Counted from the stretch's first letter, positions 52,169-61,731 are shown. The stretch is DNA of 64,000 bases from Albirhodobacter sp042466415 (GCF_042466415.1 NZ_JAXHCH010000002.1:1116001-1180000); one strand, 5' to 3'. Numbers and translations: made by a program. Notes: generated by a model not told the origin, from the letters alone.

Positions 52169-52714
52169 ATGTGGCGTGCGGGCATGACGGCCTTGGCGCT
52201 TTGGGCGGCAAGGCTGGGCGGGGCATTGGCACATGCCTTGCCCGGTAGCCTCCTACGGGTGGAACACTTCGGCGATGCGCTGCACATCACGGCCTCATTT
52301 CCCTTGCAAGATCTCGTCATTGTCGCGCCCGAACTTGCCGCAATGGCCGATTTGCCGACTGACGCGCCCTTGCCATCCGATATGGTCGCGCAATTGCAAC
52401 GCTATCTGGATCAGCACATCACCCTCGCCGCCGGAGGCAGCGACCTGCCATTGACCCTCACGCAAGCGCGCCTGCACCCCGTGCAGGACGACCACCTCGG
52501 CTACTTCATTGAAGTCATCAGCGACTGGAGCGCGCCCCACCCCCAGACCTCGTCCGAGGCCGCGATCTTAACCTATGATGCGGTCATGCACGAAGTGCGC
52601 AACCATCGCGCCACGGTGGAATGGGTGTCCTCTAGAGGCACCACGCAGAACTTGGCAGAGTACGGATTTTTCAGCGCTAACACCGGGATAAAACTCGCGC
52701 CAAAATCCGATTAA
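52169..52714 (+). CDS. small exported protein of unknown function, paired with DUF3500
   Basis: A 181-residue protein with a likely signal peptide (AGMTALALWAARLGGALAHA). The mature part begins LPGSLLRVEHFGDALHIT and is largely beta-like. It recalls the N-terminal extracytoplasmic part of some HupE/UreJ-like membrane proteins, but the membrane part is absent. It could therefore be a separate periplasmic subunit or a truncated relative. AAGG sits eight bases before ATG 52169; a GTG at 52154 overlapping the DUF3500 stop (GTGA) is an alternative start. Function not recognised. Confidence 0.62.
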   Translation: MWRAGMTALALWAARLGGALAHALPGSLLRVEHFGDALHITASFPLQDLVIVAPELAAMADLPTDAPLPSDMVAQLQRYLDQHITLAAGGSDLPLTLTQARLHPVQDDHLGYFIEVISDWSAPHPQTSSEAAILTYDAVMHEVRNHRATVEWVSSRGTTQNLAEYGFFSANTGIKLAPKSD

Positions 52715-52798
52715 ACCTATGAAATGTAATATAATCCTCAACATTATCGCCGAATGGCCGCACGGCACAAACGGCGCGTTGCCCGCTTGTCATCACCA

Positions 52799-52837
52799 CA
52801 AAATAAGCCCCGCGCCGCCCTCAGGGTTGCGCGGGGC
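52799..52837 (-). terminator. Rho-independent terminator of the livK-like gene
   Basis: On the minus strand GCCCCGCGC pairs with GCGCGGGGC (52829-52837 and 52807-52815, nine perfect pairs), followed by TTATTTT. It lies 42 bp after the stop of the binding-protein gene. Confidence 0.75.
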
Positions 52838-52878
52838 AATGATGATTTTATTCCGAGCAGATCTGTGCTCGCATCAGA

Positions 52879-54054
52879 TCACATCTTGCAGTCACCGACG
52901 TAAGGATCGGCGTAATCGTCGAAAATCTTCTTCACCAGCGACGTCGCGAAACGACCATCTTCGCGCTGCACAACTTGGGTGAGGTAGAAATCCTGCACGG
53001 GGAAGTGGTTGTCCGAGAATTTAAAATCTCCGCGCAACGAGGTGAAATCGGCTTGTTTCAGCGCATCTCGCACCGCGCCTCGGTCGCTCAAATCGCCCCC
53101 GACCGCTTTGATCGCGCTGTCGATAAGCATGGCGGCATCATAGGCTTGGAACGCGTAAGTTGCGGGAACGCGGTCGTATTTCGCGGTGAACTCTTTGGTG
53201 AATTCGGCGTTTTGCGGGGTATCCAAATCGGGCGCCCAGTTCGAGCCCGACATCATCCCCAAAGCAGCTTCTTTTTGTGCGGGCAGAGTGGATTCGTCGA
53301 CCGTGAACGCCGATAGGAACGGAATGTAATCCATTCCGGCCTGCTTGAATTGCCGCACAAAGTTCACGCCCATCCCCCCCGGCATGAACGCATACACGGC
53401 GTCTGGTTGCATTGCCGCGATTTGGGCAAGTTCGCCCGAGTAATCAAGCTGTCCAAGCGGGACCAGCAATTCGCCCGCCACGGTATTTGTGTACGAACGC
53501 TTAAAACCCGCCATCGAGTTTTTTCCGGCCTGATAATTCGGCGCGAGCAAAAATACGTTTTGGTAGCCCTGCTCTTGCGCGAATTCGCCCGATACCTGAT
53601 GGATTTGATCGTTCTGATAGGAGGTCACAAACAGGTTTTCATTGCACTCCGTCCCCGCCAAAAGCGATGTGCCCGCGTTTGTCGAGATCAGGAATGTGTC
53701 TGCCTCGGTCACCGTCGGCAAGATCGCGTATAGAACATTTGAAAAGACCGGACCGACCACGAAATCGACCTTATTGCTCTCAACCAGCTCGCGGGCGCGC
53801 GATACCGCGAGATCAGGCTTTTGCTCATCGTCGATGATGATGATCTCGGCGTCGAGGCCGCCAAATTTATTCCCCAACTTTTCCGCCGCCAACATAAACC
53901 CGTCGCGCGAATGCTCGCCCAAGATGGCTGCGGACCCTGAAAGGGTGTAGATCAAACCGATACGAACCTTCCCATCCTCGGACATGGCACTGGCAGGGTT
54001 AGAGAGGCCAGCGATCAACGCAGCAGCAGCGACAGTGGTATAAATCGTTTTCAT
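52879..54054 (-). CDS. branched-chain-amino-acid-type ABC transporter substrate-binding protein (LivK family)
   Basis: A 391-residue periplasmic protein with a signal peptide (TVAAAALIAGLSNPASA). The type-1 binding fold shows KVRIGLIYTLSGSAAILGEH, VDFVVGPVFSNVLYAIL and VYAFMPGGMGVNFVRQFKQA. Relatives in aromatic-degradation clusters bind benzoate-like or other aromatic acids rather than leucine. It is the last gene of the monooxygenase-cupin-binding-protein operon and has its own terminator. LivHMGF-type partners are encoded on the opposite strand 2.5 kb away. Confidence 0.9.
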   Translation of the reverse strand: MKTIYTTVAAAALIAGLSNPASAMSEDGKVRIGLIYTLSGSAAILGEHSRDGFMLAAEKLGNKFGGLDAEIIIIDDEQKPDLAVSRARELVESNKVDFVVGPVFSNVLYAILPTVTEADTFLISTNAGTSLLAGTECNENLFVTSYQNDQIHQVSGEFAQEQGYQNVFLLAPNYQAGKNSMAGFKRSYTNTVAGELLVPLGQLDYSGELAQIAAMQPDAVYAFMPGGMGVNFVRQFKQAGMDYIPFLSAFTVDESTLPAQKEAALGMMSGSNWAPDLDTPQNAEFTKEFTAKYDRVPATYAFQAYDAAMLIDSAIKAVGGDLSDRGAVRDALKQADFTSLRGDFKFSDNHFPVQDFYLTQVVQREDGRFATSLVKKIFDDYADPYVGDCKM

Positions 54055-54135
54055 TCCGGTTTCCTTCTTCTATTTGAACCAAGGGTTGGAAGCGCTCGCA
54101 GGGCCGCGTTCAGGGACCGCGCGGCGTCTCATCGT

Positions 54136-54579
54136 TCATGCGGGCGACGGCAGGAAATTCACGGCGAAATTGGCCGAGACCTTCACGACCTCCTCCGGAT
54201 CACTCATGTTATGGAGTGTCTCGAAAAGCTCCCAAATTTTGTCGGATGGCGACACCCAAAAGAGCGTCGTGACCTCGTTTGCCGAGCGGTTGAACAATCC
54301 ATGCGGAAGTCCCTTCGGCATGCAAAGCATATCCCCCGCCTTCGCTGTCCCTTCCTGACCATCAAGAACGTAGTCCAGCTCGCCCGTCAGGATATACACG
54401 AATTCATCCTGATTTGGGTGAATATGCGGCGGGACGAACGTGCCCGGCGGCAATGTCGCATGCCAAGATGTCGATGTCTCGGACCGGCTCTTGGGCACGT
54501 AGATCTGGCCCAGAATATTCCAGACGCGATCCTCGATCGATCCGTCCTTTTGTGTCAATGAAGCTACCATATCAGTCAT
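54136..54579 (-). CDS. cupin-domain protein
   Basis: A 147-residue single-domain cupin. Motif 1 FVPPHIHPNQDEFVYILTGE (two His, one Glu) and motif 2 PKGLPHGLFN (His) form a full metal site. It resembles small cupins found with aromatic dioxygenases or monooxygenases. GGAAA lies before ATG 54579; a GTG at 54597 is less likely. It sits between the PhzS-like monooxygenase gene and the binding-protein gene. A ring-opening dioxygenase-like or isomerase role is possible but not shown. Confidence 0.78.
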   Translation of the reverse strand: MTDMVASLTQKDGSIEDRVWNILGQIYVPKSRSETSTSWHATLPPGTFVPPHIHPNQDEFVYILTGELDYVLDGQEGTAKAGDMLCMPKGLPHGLFNRSANEVTTLFWVSPSDKIWELFETLHNMSDPEEVVKVSANFAVNFLPSPA

Positions 54580-54604
54580 AGGTCGATTTCCTTTCACTCG
54601 CTTA

Positions 54605-55843
54605 TCAGCCCGTCACGGCTCTTTTCTGGGTGGAGTCTGCCGCGAACCCCGCGGTCGAGGCGTAACCGCCCACGATCGCTTGGCGCTCGCTAAAGCTGAT
54701 GACATCATTGAGGGTCTTGAAGCCCTCCGGCGCGCGGCGTTCGACCTCGTCAATCACGCCCTCCGGTCCGCCCTCGCGATTCAACGCAACCACTTGCGCC
54801 GTGGCAGGACGGCGCGACGCATCATACGCGGCAAGCGCGTCAACAGGATTGGCCCCGCCCGCCAACGCATCCGCCAAAGCGCGCGCATCCAAGATCGCTT
54901 GGCTCGCGCCGTTTGACCCCACAGGATACATCGGATGTGCAGCATCCCCGAGCAGCGTCACGCGGCCGTCAGACCAGCGCGGCAAAGGATCGCGATCGCA
55001 CATTGGATATTCGAGGAATTCCGGTGTCGCGCGGACGAGCCCCATAAGATCAATAATGTCCACGTTGAAGGCATCGATATGAGGCGCGAGTTCTGCAAGT
55101 GTCCCCTTGCGGTTCCAGTCCTCACGTTGTGGAGCGGGATCGCCCGGCGCGCCTGCGCGGTAGGTAACAACCCAGTTCATCAGAACTTTATCCGGCGTTG
55201 TAGCAGGCCCGATCGGATACAGAACGAGTTTATACGTGAACCCGCCCGCGACAAGCATCGTGCGCCCGTCCGCGAATGGCTCGGCTTCGGTCGCACCGCG
55301 CCACATCATAATTCCGTTCCAACGCAAACCTGCCTCATCGGGAAACATCTGAGCGCGCAGCGCCGAGTGAACGCCGTCAGCGCCCAGCAGCACATCACCC
55401 TCAGCAACGCCCCCGCCCGCAATCAACAGCCGCGCGCTTGAGGAGGTTTGTTCAAACCCGACGCCACGTGACCCGAGCTTGATCGCCTCTTCCCCCAAGC
55501 GCTCTCGCACGGCAGCGGCGAGCATGGCGTGCAAGCGGCCACGGTGGATCGAGAATTGGGGATAGGCATGCCCCTGATCCATGCCGCGAAGCTCGCGCCA
55601 AATCTCCTGACCTTGGCGATTGGCATAAATCAGTTCACGCGTGCGGATCCCGATTTTATCCAATTCCGGCAGCAATCCGATCTCCGCCAGTTCGCGGATT
55701 GCGTGGGGCAATACGTTGATCCCCACCCCGAGCTCCCGAATCTGGCTCGAAGCTTCATGAAGCTCGCAGTCGATTCCGCGTGCATTCAGGATTAACGCGG
55801 CCGTCAATCCGCCAATTCCAGCACCATTAATGACGACTTTCAT
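54605..55843 (-). CDS. PhzS-like FAD-dependent monooxygenase (group A flavoprotein)
   Basis: A 412-residue enzyme, FAD- and NAD(P)H-dependent aromatic hydroxylase type. FAD-binding GxGxxG appears in INGAGIGGLTAALIL, the DG motif in LLGADGVHSALR, and GD motif in LLGDAAHPMYPVGSNGASQA. The region ELGVGINVLPHAIRELAEIG, and AYPQFSIHRGRLH, MMWRGATEAEPF and LEYPMCDRDPLPRWSDGR, correspond closely to PhzS (phenazine monooxygenase) and related salicylate hydroxylase-like proteins. AGGAGG precedes ATG 55843. Neighbours point to an aromatic acid or aromatic amine, not to phenazines. Confidence 0.9.
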   Translation of the reverse strand: MKVVINGAGIGGLTAALILNARGIDCELHEASSQIRELGVGINVLPHAIRELAEIGLLPELDKIGIRTRELIYANRQGQEIWRELRGMDQGHAYPQFSIHRGRLHAMLAAAVRERLGEEAIKLGSRGVGFEQTSSSARLLIAGGGVAEGDVLLGADGVHSALRAQMFPDEAGLRWNGIMMWRGATEAEPFADGRTMLVAGGFTYKLVLYPIGPATTPDKVLMNWVVTYRAGAPGDPAPQREDWNRKGTLAELAPHIDAFNVDIIDLMGLVRATPEFLEYPMCDRDPLPRWSDGRVTLLGDAAHPMYPVGSNGASQAILDARALADALAGGANPVDALAAYDASRRPATAQVVALNREGGPEGVIDEVERRAPEGFKTLNDVISFSERQAIVGGYASTAGFAADSTQKRAVTG

Positions 55844-56531
55844 AGCGGCCCTCCTCTTTCCTGTCGTAGGCCCCACAACGTAAAGCTGTTCGGACTTAAA
55901 GCTTTTCACTGTGAGAACCTTGCGCCAACAAAAGCGGTGAACCCTAACGCGCATCTGGAAAAACCGAAAATTTTTTTGCGGGCGCACAAAAAAAGTGCAG
56001 TAAAGTGGCGATACAGGGTTCCTTGCCTAATACGGCATCGTTGAAATCCGATCTTCTTCCACGAAAATAACCCCCCTGCGGATCAAAATCCCTTTAAGGC
56101 TAAATCTTCATCGAAGATTCGCTATGCCCGTGCGGATGCAAACTTCGCAAGGAAAAGCACCGTCAGACAATCCGTTACGCACCCAACCCAAGCGCGGCAG
56201 CCACATCGCGCGACCACGCATGAAGAAGACGCGCTCGTGATCCGGCGATGTGTATAGCCGCGCGTTTGCATATAAATCGCCGCCCGACCCCATGCCTTTC
56301 ACAAACGCCCAAACTAGCGGCACAGTCATGACAAAATTACTGGCGATTGCGCCGCCATTGAAAACTCTGGCGTTCCTGATGCGACAACGGCGCGGCCGGC
56401 GCAATTTACCCTTGCCTAAATACTTTACCCTTGAAACATTTAGACGAGCGCAATTCCGGCCCAGACGATAGGATGACATTCATGACCTCCCACCCACCCT
56501 GCCTCAGATCCACGACACCGGAGCGCCCGAC
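55844..56531. other. 688 bp divergent control region of the aromatic-acid module
   Basis: No convincing gene. An open frame at 56108-56479 on the minus strand has no family and no good start. The part at 55960-56060 is AT-rich and likely holds promoters for the minus-strand monooxygenase operon and plus-strand livHMGF. It also contains the A-tract palindrome at 55984-55998. Confidence 0.5.
55984..55998. promoter_or_regulatory. candidate regulator-binding palindrome (GCAC-A7-GTGC)
   Basis: GCAC, seven A, GTGC. It lies 141 bp upstream of the monooxygenase start in the divergent region. The form is similar to LysR-type or GntR-type sites. No local regulator gene is present. Confidence 0.35.
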
Positions 56532-57455
56532 ATGCTAGACCTCTTCATCCTCCAAGTTATCGGCGGCGCACAGTTCGGGGTCCTTTTGTTTCTGGTCGCC
56601 GCGGGGCTGACGCTCGTGTTCGGGATCATGGATTTCATCAATCTCGCGCACGGCGTTCTCTACATGGTTGGCGCCTATTTGATGGCAAGCTTCGCGGCGA
56701 TGACGGGAAACTTCTGGTTCGGCCTTTTGCTGACAATCCCGAGCATTCTCGTTTTGGGCGTTTTTCTCGAGGTGACGGTCTTTCGCAAACTCTATGATCG
56801 CCCGCATCTCGATCAGGTGCTCGCGACGATGGCCCTGATGATGATGATCTCCGAAGTCGTCCGGATGATCTGGGGGGCCGCGCCGATGAACGTCGCGATG
56901 CCCGATAGTCTCTCTGCATCAATCCCCCTGATCGGGCCAATGCGCTTTCCCGTGTACCGCCTTGCAATCATCGGCACAGGGCTCGGCGTTGCGCTGTTTT
57001 TATGGCTCGTCATTCAGCGCACGCGGATCGGAATGCTGCTGCGCGCAGGCGCGTCGCGTCGCGATATGGTCTCGGCGCTTGGGGTTGATATCTCGAAACT
57101 GTTCATGCTGGTCTTTGCGTTCGGCGCCATGCTCGCAGGTTTTGCCGGCGCGATCGTCTCCCCCGTCCTATCCGTGAGCCCCGGCATGGGGGACAGCATT
57201 CTCATCCTGACCTTTGTCGTGATCGTGGTGGGGGGCGTCGGTTCGATCAAGGGCGCTTTCATTGCCGCCTTGATGATCGGAATCATCGATACCGTCGGCC
57301 GGATTTTTGGACCAATCGTGTTGCGCGAAATCATGGAACCCGCAGCGGCCGCGCAGCTTGGTAGAACCCTTGCCCCGATGCTTATCTACATCCTGATGGC
57401 GGCGGTTCTCTTTTTCCGACCCGCCGGATTATTCGGTCGGAGCCATGCGAAATGA
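56532..57455 (+). CDS. branched-chain-type ABC permease LivH family
   Basis: A 307-residue permease starting MLDLFILQVIGGAQFGVLLF. Family hallmarks GLTLVFGIMDFINLAHG and the C-terminal IVVVGGVGSIKGAFIAAL are present, with about eight membrane segments. It is first of the livHMGF-ligase-hydrolase operon, with an ATGA overlap to the LivM-type permease gene. Substrate probably an aromatic or aminoaromatic acid, judged by the downstream CoA ligase. Confidence 0.92.
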   Translation: MLDLFILQVIGGAQFGVLLFLVAAGLTLVFGIMDFINLAHGVLYMVGAYLMASFAAMTGNFWFGLLLTIPSILVLGVFLEVTVFRKLYDRPHLDQVLATMALMMMISEVVRMIWGAAPMNVAMPDSLSASIPLIGPMRFPVYRLAIIGTGLGVALFLWLVIQRTRIGMLLRAGASRRDMVSALGVDISKLFMLVFAFGAMLAGFAGAIVSPVLSVSPGMGDSILILTFVVIVVGGVGSIKGAFIAALMIGIIDTVGRIFGPIVLREIMEPAAAAQLGRTLAPMLIYILMAAVLFFRPAGLFGRSHAK

Positions 57456-58438
57456 GCGATATGAAACACACCCCCTCCGCCAGAGCTCCAATGTCGTCGA
57501 ACATGCGACTGGCCGTTGCCATCTTCGCCGTTCTGGCGATCCTTCCACCGATCTTCATCCTGACGGGCGAAACCTTCCTGACATCGGTTGCGACGCGGAT
57601 GCTGGCCTATGCCATCGCGGCGCTCTCGCTCGATCTTATCTTGGGATACGGCGCGATGGTTAGCTTTGGCCACGCGGCCTATCTGGGGTTCGGCGCGTAT
57701 TCAGTCGTGGCGCTGTCGCGGATGGGTATTACCGATATCTCCATCCAGATCCTGACCGGCATGACGATCTCCGCCCTATTTGCCCTGGTCACAGGCGCGA
57801 TTTCTCTGCGCACGCGCGGCATATACTTCATCATGATTACGCTCGCCTTCGGGCAGATGGCGTATTTCTTCTTCACCTCTTTGTCGGCTTGGGGTGCGGA
57901 TGATGGCATCGCGATCCCTGACCGCTCGACCATCTTCGGCGCGCCGTGGCTGCAAAACGACGTCACCCTCTTCTACGTCTCCTTGATGCTTTTGATCGGC
58001 GTCTTTGCCCTTTTGCGCATGATAACCTTGTCGCGCTTCGGGCGGGTGCTGATTGGCGCATCGGAGAATGAGACGCGCCTGCAAGCGGTAGGGTACACGC
58101 CGTTTCCCTATAAGCTGACGGCATATGTTCTCTCGGGCGCGATTTGCGCGGTTGCGGGCGTTTTGCTGGCCAATACCACCAAATATGTCTCGCCTGATCT
58201 CATGACGTGGCACAGATCTGGGGAGCTGATCATCATGCTCATCCTGGGGGGACCGGGCAAACTGGTCGGCGCACTGACGGGCGCATTGGCGACCATCGGG
58301 CTGGAAGACGGGCTCGCGCGCCTTTGGGATCACTGGCGGCTGATCTTCGGATTCATTCTTCTTCTGGTCGTTTTATATTCACCGGGCGGTTTATCAGGCC
58401 TCACCAAACGTTTGGGCCGCGGAGGTCGGAACTCATGA
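57452..58438 (+). CDS. branched-chain-type ABC permease LivM family
   Basis: A 328-residue permease with 9-10 membrane segments. Motifs LILGYGAMVSFGHAAYLGFG and GPGKLVGALTGALATIGLED are standard for LivM. The start overlaps the LivH stop (ATGA), and the stop overlaps the LivG start likewise. Confidence 0.92.
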   Translation: MSDMKHTPSARAPMSSNMRLAVAIFAVLAILPPIFILTGETFLTSVATRMLAYAIAALSLDLILGYGAMVSFGHAAYLGFGAYSVVALSRMGITDISIQILTGMTISALFALVTGAISLRTRGIYFIMITLAFGQMAYFFFTSLSAWGADDGIAIPDRSTIFGAPWLQNDVTLFYVSLMLLIGVFALLRMITLSRFGRVLIGASENETRLQAVGYTPFPYKLTAYVLSGAICAVAGVLLANTTKYVSPDLMTWHRSGELIIMLILGGPGKLVGALTGALATIGLEDGLARLWDHWRLIFGFILLLVVLYSPGGLSGLTKRLGRGGRNS

Positions 58439-59202
58439 GCACCCCCCTTTTGAAAGTCCGTGATCTGCGCAAATCTTACGGCGCCTTGAATGTGACCGAT
58501 AGCGTCGACCTTGACGTTGCCCAAAACAGCATTCACGCCCTGATCGGCCCCAATGGCGCCGGAAAAACCACCCTGATCAGCCAGCTATCAGGGCAACTCA
58601 CGCCCGATAGCGGTCACGTCATTTATGATGGCAAGGAGATCACCCATCTCTCAATGCCAAGCCGTGTCAAAATCGGGCTCGCGCGGTCGTTCCAGCTCAC
58701 CAGTATTTTGCCCAGCCTGACCCTGCTTGAAAACGTGGCCATCGCCGTGCAGGCGCGCTCGGGATCGTCCTTCCAGTTCTTCCGACCCGCCGCACGCGAC
58801 GCCGCGCTCAACGATGAAGCTATGATCTACCTCAAGGAGGTCGGGCTGGCGGACGCGCCCGACCGGCTCGCGGGGGCGGTCAGCCACGGTGAAAAACGCC
58901 AGCTGGAGATCGCAATCGCGCTTGGCACAAAGCCGCGCCTGTTGCTTCTGGACGAGCCGCTCGCCGGAACAGGGCCGCAGGAGGCCGAGATCTTGATCGA
59001 TGTGATGCGCAGGCTGCGCGGTCGCGTGACGATGCTTTTGATCGAGCACGACATGGACGCCGTCTTCAAGCTGGCCGACCGTATTTCGGTACTGGTCTAC
59101 GGCCGCGTCGTCGCAGAAGGCAACGCCGACCATATTCGCAATGACCCCAAAGTTCGCGCCGCTTATCTGGGCGAAGAAGAAGGAGACTCCCGATGCTGCT
59201 GA
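58435..59202 (+). CDS. branched-chain-type ABC ATP-binding protein LivG family
   Basis: A 255-residue ATPase with Walker A GPNGAGKTT, signature VSHGEKRQLEIAIAL (SHGEK in place of the usual SGGQ, common in LivG) and Walker B LLLLDEPLAGTGPQE. Switch His in LLIEHDMDAV. The start at 58435 uses the ATGA overlap; the frame extends upstream to 58207 within livM and is not used. Confidence 0.92.
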   Translation: MSTPLLKVRDLRKSYGALNVTDSVDLDVAQNSIHALIGPNGAGKTTLISQLSGQLTPDSGHVIYDGKEITHLSMPSRVKIGLARSFQLTSILPSLTLLENVAIAVQARSGSSFQFFRPAARDAALNDEAMIYLKEVGLADAPDRLAGAVSHGEKRQLEIAIALGTKPRLLLLDEPLAGTGPQEAEILIDVMRRLRGRVTMLLIEHDMDAVFKLADRISVLVYGRVVAEGNADHIRNDPKVRAAYLGEEEGDSRCC

Positions 59203-59891
59203 TTGAGGATATGCATGCCGCCTACGGCGAAAGCAGGGTTTTGTTCGGAATGAATCTTCGGGTTGATCGCGGTGAAGCGGTCGCGATGCTCGGGCGCAAC
59301 GGGATGGGCAAAACCACCACGGTGAATTCCATGTTCGGACTTGTCCGCCCGACACAGGGCCGCATCAATATTGACGGCCACGATCTGTCTGGCGCTGCCC
59401 CGTACCGGATTGCGCGCGCGGGGCTCGGCCTGGTGCCCGAGGGGCGGATTATCTTTCCGAACCTGACGGTTGAGGAAAATCTGATCGCCACCGCGCGCAG
59501 CACAGACCGCAAAGGCAAATGGACATTGAAAACAATCTACGGGCTTTTTCCACGGCTCGAAGAACGTCGCCGCAATATGGGCGATCAGTTGTCTGGCGGA
59601 GAGCAGCAGATGCTGGCGATTGGCCGCGCGTTGATGACCAATCCCGAACTCATCGTGCTTGACGAGGCAACCGAAGGATTGGCGCCGATCATTCGTGACC
59701 AGATTTGGAGCTGCCTCATCCACCTCAAATCCGAAGGAGAAGCCATCCTCGTCATCGATAAAAACGTCGACGCGCTCTGTCGCTTTACCGATCGCCATTA
59801 CGTTGTCGAGAAAGGCCGCGTCGTTTGGGAAGGCAGCAGCGAGATGCTACGGGCGGACACCGCCATCAAGGATCGCTACCTGAAAGTCTGA
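59193..59891 (+). CDS. branched-chain-type ABC ATP-binding protein LivF family
   Basis: A 232-residue ATPase with Walker A GRNGMGKTT, signature LSGGEQQMLAIGRAL, Walker B LIVLDEATEGLAP. The start overlaps the LivG end by 10 bases. The last of the transporter genes; 215 bp with an AT-rich control region separate it from the CoA ligase gene. Confidence 0.92.
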   Translation: MLLIEDMHAAYGESRVLFGMNLRVDRGEAVAMLGRNGMGKTTTVNSMFGLVRPTQGRINIDGHDLSGAAPYRIARAGLGLVPEGRIIFPNLTVEENLIATARSTDRKGKWTLKTIYGLFPRLEERRRNMGDQLSGGEQQMLAIGRALMTNPELIVLDEATEGLAPIIRDQIWSCLIHLKSEGEAILVIDKNVDALCRFTDRHYVVEKGRVVWEGSSEMLRADTAIKDRYLKV

Positions 59892-60034
59892 CGAAAGCGG
59901 TACACCAGCGCCCCCATCGGGGCAAAACAGCTTCAAGCTTAAATTCTCACGCAACACCAAGACGCGCAGAAATAGGCTATTTATCGCTTTATGATTGATT
60001 TTTAAGCATGAAGGCGAATGAAGTTTAGCATAAT

Positions 60035-60047
60035 AAGTTTTAAACTT
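60035..60047. promoter_or_regulatory. candidate operator before the CoA ligase gene
   Basis: AAGTTT-T-AAACTT, a 13-bp palindrome with 6-bp arms, 60 bp before the CoA ligase ATG and with a further AAGTTT at 60021-60026. The surrounding 100 bp are AT-rich. Suggests that the ligase gene has its own regulated promoter. Confidence 0.4.
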
Positions 60048-60106
60048 GAAATTTATGGGCGCAAAAGGTCTAGTCGAAGGAAGATCCAAAAAACGAAGGA
60101 CCTATC

Positions 60107-61726
60107 ATGCTCGGCCCTAGCCTCCACATGGATACATTCGCGCGCGACAACCTCCCTCCGATCGAGACACAGCCCGTGTTCAACCTCACCGCCTTCCGTT
60201 ACCCCGAGGTGATGAATGCCGCTGTCGAACTGACAGATCGCATGGTTGAAAAGGGGTTTGGCGACCGCGTGGCGCTTGTCGGTCAAGGCCGGACCCGAAC
60301 CTACCGCGAGCTTGCGGATTGGACGTCGCGCATCGCGCGCACCTTGGTGGAAGACTACGGCATCAAACCCGGCGCACGCATCCTGATACGCTCCGCCAAC
60401 ACGCCCGCGCTCGTCGCCTGCTGGCTCGGCGCCACCAAGGCGGGCGCTGTTGTCGTCAACACAATGCCATTGCTGCGCCTGAAGGAGCTAAAGCAACATA
60501 TCGACAAGGCGGAGGTCGAACTCGCATTATGTGATGCGCGGATGATGGAGGAACTGCTTCCCTGCCTCGATCAATGCCCCTCCCTACAGCGTATCGTGGC
60601 CTTTGACGGCACCGCGACACTGGACGCGGAATTGGACCGTGCCGCCTCCGCCAAACGTGAGGGGCCGTTTTGGGTGGAGACAGGCCGTGATGATGTTGCG
60701 CTTTTGGGGTTCACCTCCGGCTCAACGGGCATTCCCAAAGCGACGATGCATTTCCACCGCGATCTCCTCATCATCGCCGATGCCTATGCGAAAGAGGTGC
60801 TGGACGTCCAACCCGAGGATATTTTCGTCGGCTCCCCCCCGCTCGCTTTCACCTTCGGTTTGGGAGGGCTCGCGATTTTTCCATTGCGGTTTGGCGCATC
60901 GGCAGTGTTGCTGGAATACGCGCCACCCGCCGAGTTGATCAAGATTATTGAACAGCACAAGGCGACCATCTGCTTCACGGCGCCAACGGCCTACCGTGCG
61001 ATGCTGTTGGCCATGGAGGACGGCGCGGATCTCTCGTCTCTCAGATGCGCGGTATCGGCCGGCGAAACCCTGCCCGCGCCGGTCTTTGATGCGTGGATGA
61101 AACAGACGGGGCGACCGATCCTGGACGGGATCGGCGGCACCGAGTTGCTTCACATCTATATTTCCAATCGCTTTGGCGACGCGAAAGCGGGCGTCACAGG
61201 CAAACCCCTAACGGGGTACGAAGCCAAAATTGTCGATGACGAGATGAACGAGGTCGCGCGCGGCACAGCCGGTCATCTCGCCGTCAGAGGGCCTGTCGGC
61301 TGCCGCTATCTGGCCGACGAGAGACAGTCGGTCTTTGTCAAAGACGGCTGGAACCTGCCGGGCGACACCTTCATCCAAGATGAAGACGGGTACTTTCACT
61401 TCGCTGCGCGCTCCGACGATATGATCGTCTCCTCCGGTTACAATATCGCGGGCCCCGAGGTTGAATCCGCCCTTCTCGCGCATCCGGATGTCGTGGAATG
61501 CGGCGTCGTCGGCGCGCAAGATGACGCTCGGGGCATTATCGTTCAGGCGCATATCGTCCTGCGCGAAGGGGTTCCCGCCACGCCCGAGACCGCCAAGGCC
61601 CTACAGGACTTTGTGAAAGCAACCATCGCGCCCTATAAATACCCACGCTCCGTCATCTTCGAGACAGCGTTACCCAAAACCGAGAGCGGTAAAATCCAAA
61701 GATTCCGCCTGAAAGAGAGCGTCTGA
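60107..61726 (+). CDS. aromatic-acid CoA ligase, 2-aminobenzoate/benzoate-CoA ligase-like
   Basis: A 539-residue ANL-superfamily acyl-CoA synthetase. The P-loop-type motif GFTSGSTGIPKATMHFH, the AMP-site DGIGGTELLHIY and the catalytic Lys near the end (LPKTESGKIQRF) are visible. The overall sequence, including LHMDTFARDNLPP at the start and VACWLGATKAGAVVVNTMPL, is closest to the 2-aminobenzoate and benzoate-CoA ligase group. It activates an aromatic acid to its CoA thioester with ATP. GAAGGA lies seven bases before the ATG. Followed after 5 bp by an arylformamidase-like gene, which supports an anthranilate or N-formyl-aryl context. Confidence 0.88.
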   Translation: MLGPSLHMDTFARDNLPPIETQPVFNLTAFRYPEVMNAAVELTDRMVEKGFGDRVALVGQGRTRTYRELADWTSRIARTLVEDYGIKPGARILIRSANTPALVACWLGATKAGAVVVNTMPLLRLKELKQHIDKAEVELALCDARMMEELLPCLDQCPSLQRIVAFDGTATLDAELDRAASAKREGPFWVETGRDDVALLGFTSGSTGIPKATMHFHRDLLIIADAYAKEVLDVQPEDIFVGSPPLAFTFGLGGLAIFPLRFGASAVLLEYAPPAELIKIIEQHKATICFTAPTAYRAMLLAMEDGADLSSLRCAVSAGETLPAPVFDAWMKQTGRPILDGIGGTELLHIYISNRFGDAKAGVTGKPLTGYEAKIVDDEMNEVARGTAGHLAVRGPVGCRYLADERQSVFVKDGWNLPGDTFIQDEDGYFHFAARSDDMIVSSGYNIAGPEVESALLAHPDVVECGVVGAQDDARGIIVQAHIVLREGVPATPETAKALQDFVKATIAPYKYPRSVIFETALPKTESGKIQRFRLKESV

Positions 61727-61731
61727 CTGCC

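Noticed and set aside
56108..56479. 123-codon minus-strand frame in the divergent aromatic control region
   Set aside because: No recognisable domain, no ribosome-binding site at any Met, and basic low-complexity N-terminus. Not supported as a gene.
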